Assembly (NCBI RefSeq): GCF_004366815.1
Contig: NZ_SORI01000006.1
Location: 80,993-144,992 of the forward strand
DNA length: 64,000 bases
Direction of reading: 5' to 3'
DNA from: Aminivibrio pyruvatiphilus
GTDB lineage: Bacteria > Synergistota > Synergistia > Synergistales > Aminobacteriaceae
In this document: positions 59,646-64,000 of the stretch, in pieces
Layout of the letters: every line of letters starts with the position of its first letter
How positions within the stretch are numbered: the stretch's first letter is position 1
Made by a program: the position numbers and the translations under genes
Notes under the pieces: model-generated
The model's input: the letters and a program-made list of their open reading frames with translations, nothing else
Databases searched by the model: none
Told to the model about the DNA's origin: nothing

Positions 59646-61031
59646 ATGAAGGAAATTCCGGAAATGTCCGTTCGGGAGTTGGCTCAGGCGATCCGGGCCG
59701 GGGAAATATCGTCGGTGGAAGTGACGGAAGCGTTTGTGCGCCGGATCAGCGAGGTGAACCCGAAACTGAATGCCGTTGTCCAGGTCTGCGCCGACTCGGC
59801 ACTGTCGGAGGCGGCACGGGCGGACCGTGCGCTGGCAAGGGGTGAATGCTTCGGCCCCCTGCATGGTGTCCCCATGACGCTGAAGGATTCCTTCGATTCC
59901 GCGGGCGTAGTTTCCGCAGGCGGAACCCTTGGGCGGAAGGACTTCGTTCCCGGGAAGGATGCCACGGTCCTGTCCCGTCTCAAAAAGAACGGGGCGATCC
60001 TTCTGGGAAAAACCAATACGCCCGAGTTTACCCTGATGTACGAAACCGACAACCTGGTGTACGGGCGGACGAACAACCCCTATGACCCGGAGTGTTCGCC
60101 GGGCGGCAGCAGCGGAGGCGCCGCCGCGATCGTGGCTTCCGGATGTTCCCCCTTCGACGTGGGCAGCGATTACGGCGGGAGCCTGCGGTATCCCGCCCAC
60201 TGCTGCGGAATCACGTCCATCAAGCCGACGTCGGGCCGGGTTCCGAGAACGGGACATATCCTTCCCTTCGGCGGCGTGCTGGACTCTTTCCAGCAGGTCG
60301 GCCCCGTGGCGAAGCACGTGGAGGACCTTGAATACATTCTTCCCCTGATAGCCGGTCCCGACTGGATCGATCCTTCCATTGTCCCCATGCCTCTCGGCGA
60401 GTCGAAGAACGTGGATATCCGCACGATGAGAGTCGCTTTTCACACCGACAATGGAGTTCTTCCTGCTTCGGAGGAAACCGTTTTGGCGGTGCACGCGGCA
60501 GCGAAAGCGCTGGAGGACGCCGGCGCCCTGGTCGAGGAGGTCCGGCCGGAGGGTATCGAAGACTCGTACGAGATCATGATGGGGCTGCTGTCCGCCGACG
60601 GAGGGGCCTCCATACGGAGGCTGCTGCGGGAGTCGGGTACGGAACGGCACTCCATTCCGTGGCTCGGACTTGGGTCTCCCATGGAAAGTGCCGCTTTCGA
60701 CGCACTGGTCATGAGATGGTACGGCTTCCGCAGTTCCATGCTTTCGTTTCTGGAGAACCGGGACGTGATTCTTTCTCCCGTGAACGCTCTGCCGGCCCTG
60801 CCCCATGGTGCGGTACGGGACGATCTTCGGGCGTTCAGCTACACCATGGCCTACAATCTCACCGGCTGGCCCGTCACGGTGGTTCGTGCCGGGACGTCAT
60901 CGTCGGACCTCCCAATCGGGGTGCAGATCGCGGCCCGTCCCTGGAGGGAAGACGTGTCTCTGGCCGCCGCCGCATGGGTGGAACGGGAGCTCGGGGCATT
61001 CCCGCCGCCCGATCTTTCCCGGGAGAGGTGA
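59646..61031 (+). CDS. amidase of the amidase-signature family
   Basis: 461 residues, ATG 59646 after CGAAAGGAGACAGC. The amidase-signature triad is visible: Lys80 in GVPMTLKDSFD, Ser155 in SPGGSSGGAAA and nucleophile Ser179 in VGSDYGGSLRYPA, with the 24-residue spacing of known members. The usual Ile/Thr of GSDIGGS is Tyr here. It hydrolyses a carboxylic amide, but the substrate is not predictable. No gatB or gatC is nearby, so it is not the tRNA amidotransferase. Confidence 0.93.
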   Translation: MKEIPEMSVRELAQAIRAGEISSVEVTEAFVRRISEVNPKLNAVVQVCADSALSEAARADRALARGECFGPLHGVPMTLKDSFDSAGVVSAGGTLGRKDFVPGKDATVLSRLKKNGAILLGKTNTPEFTLMYETDNLVYGRTNNPYDPECSPGGSSGGAAAIVASGCSPFDVGSDYGGSLRYPAHCCGITSIKPTSGRVPRTGHILPFGGVLDSFQQVGPVAKHVEDLEYILPLIAGPDWIDPSIVPMPLGESKNVDIRTMRVAFHTDNGVLPASEETVLAVHAAAKALEDAGALVEEVRPEGIEDSYEIMMGLLSADGGASIRRLLRESGTERHSIPWLGLGSPMESAAFDALVMRWYGFRSSMLSFLENRDVILSPVNALPALPHGAVRDDLRAFSYTMAYNLTGWPVTVVRAGTSSSDLPIGVQIAARPWREDVSLAAAAWVERELGAFPPPDLSRER

Positions 61032-61074
61032 TTTCCGGCTAAACTCGCCTCTGTGCGCCGCCATGAGCCGGAAA
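61032..61074. terminator. possible terminator hairpin after the amidase gene
   Basis: TTTCCGGCT (61032-61040) is complementary to AGCCGGAAA (61066-61074); the loop is 25 bases and no T run follows. Weak. Confidence 0.35.
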
Positions 61075-61105
61075 GAGCTGGTCGTCATTCGGGCAGCCTC
61101 CCGGT

Positions 61106-61747
61106 TCATGGCATGCCGAAGTACTTCAGAAACCAGTTCATGTATTTTGTTATCTTCGCAGACGCGAATATACGCGTCAGTTCCTGCATCAGGGTAAAAT
61201 CCAGGCCGGCCAGGGCGTCTTCGTCCATCCTCAGATCGTCAAAGACAAAAGCCTTCCAGAGAGAGTAGTTCTGTGGGGTATACCTCGTTATGTATAGCTG
61301 GTCAAGCAGGGCCTTTTCTTTCGTCGCCCCGATATATCCGGGCGGTCCCTCCACCCTGCTTGTGCCGGGAAAAACCAGGTTTGAGGGAAGCCTCTCCCAG
61401 TCGATGTTTCCGTATGACGTCATCAGGCTGGATCTCCGCTTCTTACTGACGGCCGTGACCGATGCAACGGCATCAGGTATAATACCTGCCTCAAAGAGCA
61501 CGAGGTTTCCGGATACTGCCGCCGGGCCGCAGATATTGCAGGCAAGATATCGCAGGGAGGGCTCTCTTCTGCGCACGAGGGATCCCAGGCAATACCATCC
61601 GCGCTTCAGCCGTTCGATGTACCCGTCCGATACCAGGCCCTCTATCTTCTGCCATACATTGATGTATCCGTTCTCGCGAAGCCTATTCTGCAAGACCCAG
61701 CCGGGGATCTCCGTCTCCAGGCCCGCAAGCAGTTCCAGATCAGTCAT
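61106..61747 (-). CDS. AbiEi-type antitoxin
   Basis: 213 residues, ATG 61747. N-terminal winged-helix-like part (WVLQNRLRENGYINVWQKIEGLVSDGYIERLKRGWYCLG as landmark), then the AbiEi-type domain (AVSGNLVLFEAGIIPDAVASVTAV, SNLVFPGTSRVEGPPGYIGATKEKALLDQLY). It neutralises the nucleotidyltransferase toxin and represses transcription in characterised AbiE systems. Here it lies downstream of the toxin gene, the reverse of the usual order. A short ATGTTAACAT palindrome (61784-61793) lies upstream. Confidence 0.82.
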   Translation of the reverse strand: MTDLELLAGLETEIPGWVLQNRLRENGYINVWQKIEGLVSDGYIERLKRGWYCLGSLVRRREPSLRYLACNICGPAAVSGNLVLFEAGIIPDAVASVTAVSKKRRSSLMTSYGNIDWERLPSNLVFPGTSRVEGPPGYIGATKEKALLDQLYITRYTPQNYSLWKAFVFDDLRMDEDALAGLDFTLMQELTRIFASAKITKYMNWFLKYFGMP

Positions 61748-61852
61748 GCCGTCATCATCCCGTCTTCATTTTCTATTTTATGTATGTTAACATCTAATAA
61801 TAAGATTTTACACTGCATAAAACGAAAATCCAGGTCATCACACCCTGAGGTT

Positions 61853-62719
61853 TCAAGAGGATCCTTCCTGTGGAATTTTATGTGAAAGGAGAAATCGTGC
61901 AGCTGCATCGACGAGTTTTTCCTTCTGCTGAAGGAACATCTCTGTACTCCATGCAGCGGAACTCCTCTTTTCGAGTGCATCAGTCATAAATCCGCCGACA
62001 TCGCGGATTATTTCCCTGACATCCAATGAAGAGGCTCTTTTTTCGAAGAGTTCTCCAAGCAGTTCCGGACTGAGATGTTCACTCCGGTCAAGGGTGCCCT
62101 TTTCTTTCAGTCGCTCCTCAAGCCAGAATATGTTCAATTCCGTGCATTTGCGCATATACCACAGGAAATCATACCAGTCCCGTCCTTTAATCCGCCGGCC
62201 TCCCCACCGGCGATGCAGTATCGCGTCCATTTTTCCCGCAAAAGATGAGGAAAGGGTGCAAAGGCGTACCGGATATTGAAAGGGATACGAACCGTAGAGG
62301 GTCTCAGTCTCAGGAAGAACGGAAAACCCCGTCTTTTCTGCATCAATTTTCACTCTGAGGCTCTCTGATCTGCTTATGGATAAAACCAGGCTTCCGCTGG
62401 ACACGTCTCCCCCATGTTCCTTTACGGTGAACCGGACTTCTCCAAACCCGAGGTCTGCAAAAAAGCGGACTATCGGTTCTTTGTATTCCGAAAGAGAAAA
62501 ATCAGGGACAACAGAATTTACGGTGAAATCAAGATCCTCTGAAAATCTCGGCAGGCCGTGAAATATTCGAAGCGATGTCCCTCCAAACATAGCCGCATAC
62601 TTAAAAAAGTCAGTATGAAGTGAAAGCCCCATCAGTGCCAGATTCTGAAACTTTTCCAGCGCCGGTAATCTTTCACCTTCTTCGATATGCTTTCTTATTT
62701 CTTCAAAAATCACCTTCAC
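61853..62719 (-). CDS. AbiEii-type nucleotidyltransferase toxin
   Basis: 288 residues. Nucleotidyltransferase motif AAMFGGTSLRIFHGLPRFSEDLDF with the GG and DLDF metal-binding residues, then KMDAILHRRWGGRRIKGRDWYDFLWYMRK (typical AbiEii C-terminal landmark). These toxins add nucleotides to tRNA or other targets and halt growth on phage infection. The partner antitoxin lies 105 bases downstream. The first gene of the pair overlaps no other gene; PhzF starts its stop 37 bases upstream. Confidence 0.9.
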   Translation of the reverse strand: MKVIFEEIRKHIEEGERLPALEKFQNLALMGLSLHTDFFKYAAMFGGTSLRIFHGLPRFSEDLDFTVNSVVPDFSLSEYKEPIVRFFADLGFGEVRFTVKEHGGDVSSGSLVLSISRSESLRVKIDAEKTGFSVLPETETLYGSYPFQYPVRLCTLSSSFAGKMDAILHRRWGGRRIKGRDWYDFLWYMRKCTELNIFWLEERLKEKGTLDRSEHLSPELLGELFEKRASSLDVREIIRDVGGFMTDALEKRSSAAWSTEMFLQQKEKLVDAAARFLLSHKIPQEGSS

Positions 62720-62756
62720 CTTCCTTTCGAAAAGAAACCCTTACCCCCGCGGTCGG

Positions 62757-63641
62757 TCACTCGCCGAGGCAATACTTCCCTTCGATTCTCAGGGCGGCCT
62801 TTCCGCCGAAGAGGACCTTTCCGTCCTTTGTCCTCAGTCTGACCTCGTTGAAGATCCGGTTGTCGCCCCCCTGCTCTATTTTGATGCTGTCGCCGTTCCA
62901 CTGTCCATTTTTGAGCAGATAGCAGCCGAAGGCGCTGTTTCCCGAGCCGGTGGCGGGGTCCTCCAGGTAGCCGAATTTCGGAGCGAAGACCCTGGTGTGG
63001 GCAAAGTACCCCGGAGCGGCGGTCTCCAGTGAGTAGACCAGCACTATGTCCACGTCGTTGCTGAGGCAGTACTGTTTCAGCCCTTCCTCGTCGGGGTACA
63101 TGGAGATCTCGTCCGCCAGGTTCTTTATGGGGACGATCAGCGTCCGGAGCCCCGCGTCGATGATATCGAGGGGCAGGGAATCCGATATGGCGCCCTCCTT
63201 TATGCCGAGGGCGGCAGCAATGGACTGTTTCGGCAGGGGGCACCAGATCATGAGGGGATCGGGGGCGGAGATGTAGATGCAGTCCTCCTCGTTGATGTGG
63301 TTGTAGATGTTCAGCCTGCCCTTCCGGTTGGTGCCGATTTCGATGACGGGCGTTTTTCTCAGCCCGTCATCCCGCCGGATGACCTCGTACATGGTGGCGA
63401 TGGTGCCGTGGCCGCAGAAGGCGACTTCGCATTCCGAGGAATAGTAGGTTAGGAGGATGCCTCCCGCGTCATCCCTGGTGACGTAGACCACCTCGGAGAC
63501 GAAACCGGAGTGCTCTTTGGCGATGTTGAGCATGGCGTCCCCGGAGAGCGAATCCGTTCCCAGGTCGAGAAACGCAGCCGGGTTTCCCTCGGACTTTCCG
63601 ATGGTGAAGGCGTTCAGCTTGTAATACGGGTATGTTTTCAT
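62757..63641 (-). CDS. PhzF-family isomerase/epimerase-like protein
   Basis: ATG 63641 (GGGAGGACGGCC upstream), 294 residues. PhzF fold of two similar halves: YYKLNAFTIGKSEGNPAAFLDLG, the acid/base region AKEHSGFVSEVVYV and the CEVAFCGHGTIATMYEV turn; later GYLEDPATGSGNSAFGCYLLKNG. Members isomerise or racemise small molecules; phenazine synthesis is not implied. Next to it is a hydrolase gene in the same direction. Confidence 0.93.
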   Translation of the reverse strand: MKTYPYYKLNAFTIGKSEGNPAAFLDLGTDSLSGDAMLNIAKEHSGFVSEVVYVTRDDAGGILLTYYSSECEVAFCGHGTIATMYEVIRRDDGLRKTPVIEIGTNRKGRLNIYNHINEEDCIYISAPDPLMIWCPLPKQSIAAALGIKEGAISDSLPLDIIDAGLRTLIVPIKNLADEISMYPDEEGLKQYCLSNDVDIVLVYSLETAAPGYFAHTRVFAPKFGYLEDPATGSGNSAFGCYLLKNGQWNGDSIKIEQGGDNRIFNEVRLRTKDGKVLFGGKAALRIEGKYCLGE

Positions 63642-63660
63642 GGCCGTCCTCCCGGGTACT

Positions 63661-64000
63661 TTATTGGTAGTCCTGTTCCCCCAGCCAGTTCTCAAGAAAT
63701 CGGAGCTGACCCGGGGTGTGGAAATAATGCTCGCCGTCCTTCATGACCGACACCCGGCAGCTGAACTTCTTCGCGAAGGAGTCCAGGACATCCCGCTCGG
63801 TGAGGGTGTCGTTCTCTCCGTAGAGGATGGAGGTGGGGCTGTTCCAGATGTCCACAGGGTGGGCCCGCACATACTCATAATACTCCCACGAGAGGGTCTC
63901 GCCGAAGGGTGTGGGAATCTCTTTTTCCTCCCGGAGCCGTTCTTCGGTCACGCCCGTCCACCGCATCATGTTCCGGATGAGCCGTTCCATATCCAGCACC
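63661..64000 (-). CDS. alpha/beta hydrolase (5' end outside window)
   Basis: The last 113 codons of a minus-strand gene; the frame is open at the window edge, and the initial GTG seen at 63999 is probably internal. Visible are PTSILYGENDTLTERDVLDSFAKKF (the acidic residue of the catalytic triad region) and VMKDGEHYFHTPGQLRFLENWL (catalytic His in GEHYFH). It ends 20 bases before the PhzF start, so both are probably cotranscribed. Confidence 0.8.
   Translation of the reverse strand, partial: VLDMERLIRNMMRWTGVTEERLREEKEIPTPFGETLSWEYYEYVRAHPVDIWNSPTSILYGENDTLTERDVLDSFAKKFSCRVSVMKDGEHYFHTPGQLRFLENWLGEQDYQ

Noticed and set aside
1-64000. tRNA, rRNA or insertion sequence genes
   Set aside because: I found no T-loop or rRNA segments by eye and no transposase with flanking inverted repeats.

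Overview
The window is about 64 kb of GC-rich bacterial chromosome with Gram-negative-type signal peptides, many solute-binding-protein transporters (two TRAP systems and one tripartite tricarboxylate transporter, TTT), tight operons, and frequent GTG/TTG starts. That mix suggests an anaerobic, amino-acid/organic-acid-using bacterium, possibly Synergistota. This is an inference from gene content; no rRNA or other taxonomic marker is present. I saw no tRNA or rRNA gene, CRISPR array or intact insertion sequence.

Layout. 1-6.3 kb: end of an alpha/beta hydrolase gene, small exported proteins, an SH3-domain protein and a dctPQM TRAP operon. 6.6-12.2 kb: a tandemly duplicated two-gene module (FapA/DUF342 protein plus a PAS-only protein). 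12.3-18.5 kb: FMN reductase, IlvD/Edd dehydratase, then a UPF0261 / PEP-hydrolase-like / SRPBCC / exported-protein operon. 18.5-19.05 kb: a dense intergenic repeat block. 19.2-31.4 kb: a catabolic locus with a FadR-type regulator, two zinc dehydrogenases, a TRAP transporter, a split transketolase, a GarR-type beta-hydroxyacid dehydrogenase and a TctCBA transporter. 31.5-32.3 kb: a VapBC-like toxin-antitoxin pair between two nearly identical hairpins. 32.4-36.2 kb: a Cpx-like stress module (Spy/CpxP-like protein, response regulator, kinase) and small genes. 36.2-39.4 kb: prfC, a multi-hairpin intergenic stretch and an exported amidinotransferase.

39.6-52.3 kb is a defence island. It holds a compact ATPase + PIN-nuclease pair in AT-rich DNA, a nuclease remnant, a membrane/coiled-coil protein, a type I restriction-modification operon with radC coupled to its end, a DUF4411 PIN + HTH/ImmA pair, a chimeric pseudogene, and a RelBE pair with a palindromic operator. 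Two decayed copies of the RelB-type antitoxin lie nearby. 52.3-64 kb: exported carbonic anhydrase, membrane and peptidase genes, MBL hydrolase, acetyltransferase, amidase, an AbiE toxin-antitoxin pair in reversed order, PhzF and a partial hydrolase.

How it works together. The 19-31 kb locus looks like uptake and oxidation/reduction of a polyol or hydroxy acid feeding a transketolase step; the substrate is unknown. The Cpx-like module carries a near-consensus CpxR box next to its promoter. The best candidates for something undescribed are the ATPase/PIN pair at 39.6-41.4 kb, the duplicated FapA/PAS module with its pseudoknot-like leader, and the structured region at 38.0-38.1 kb.
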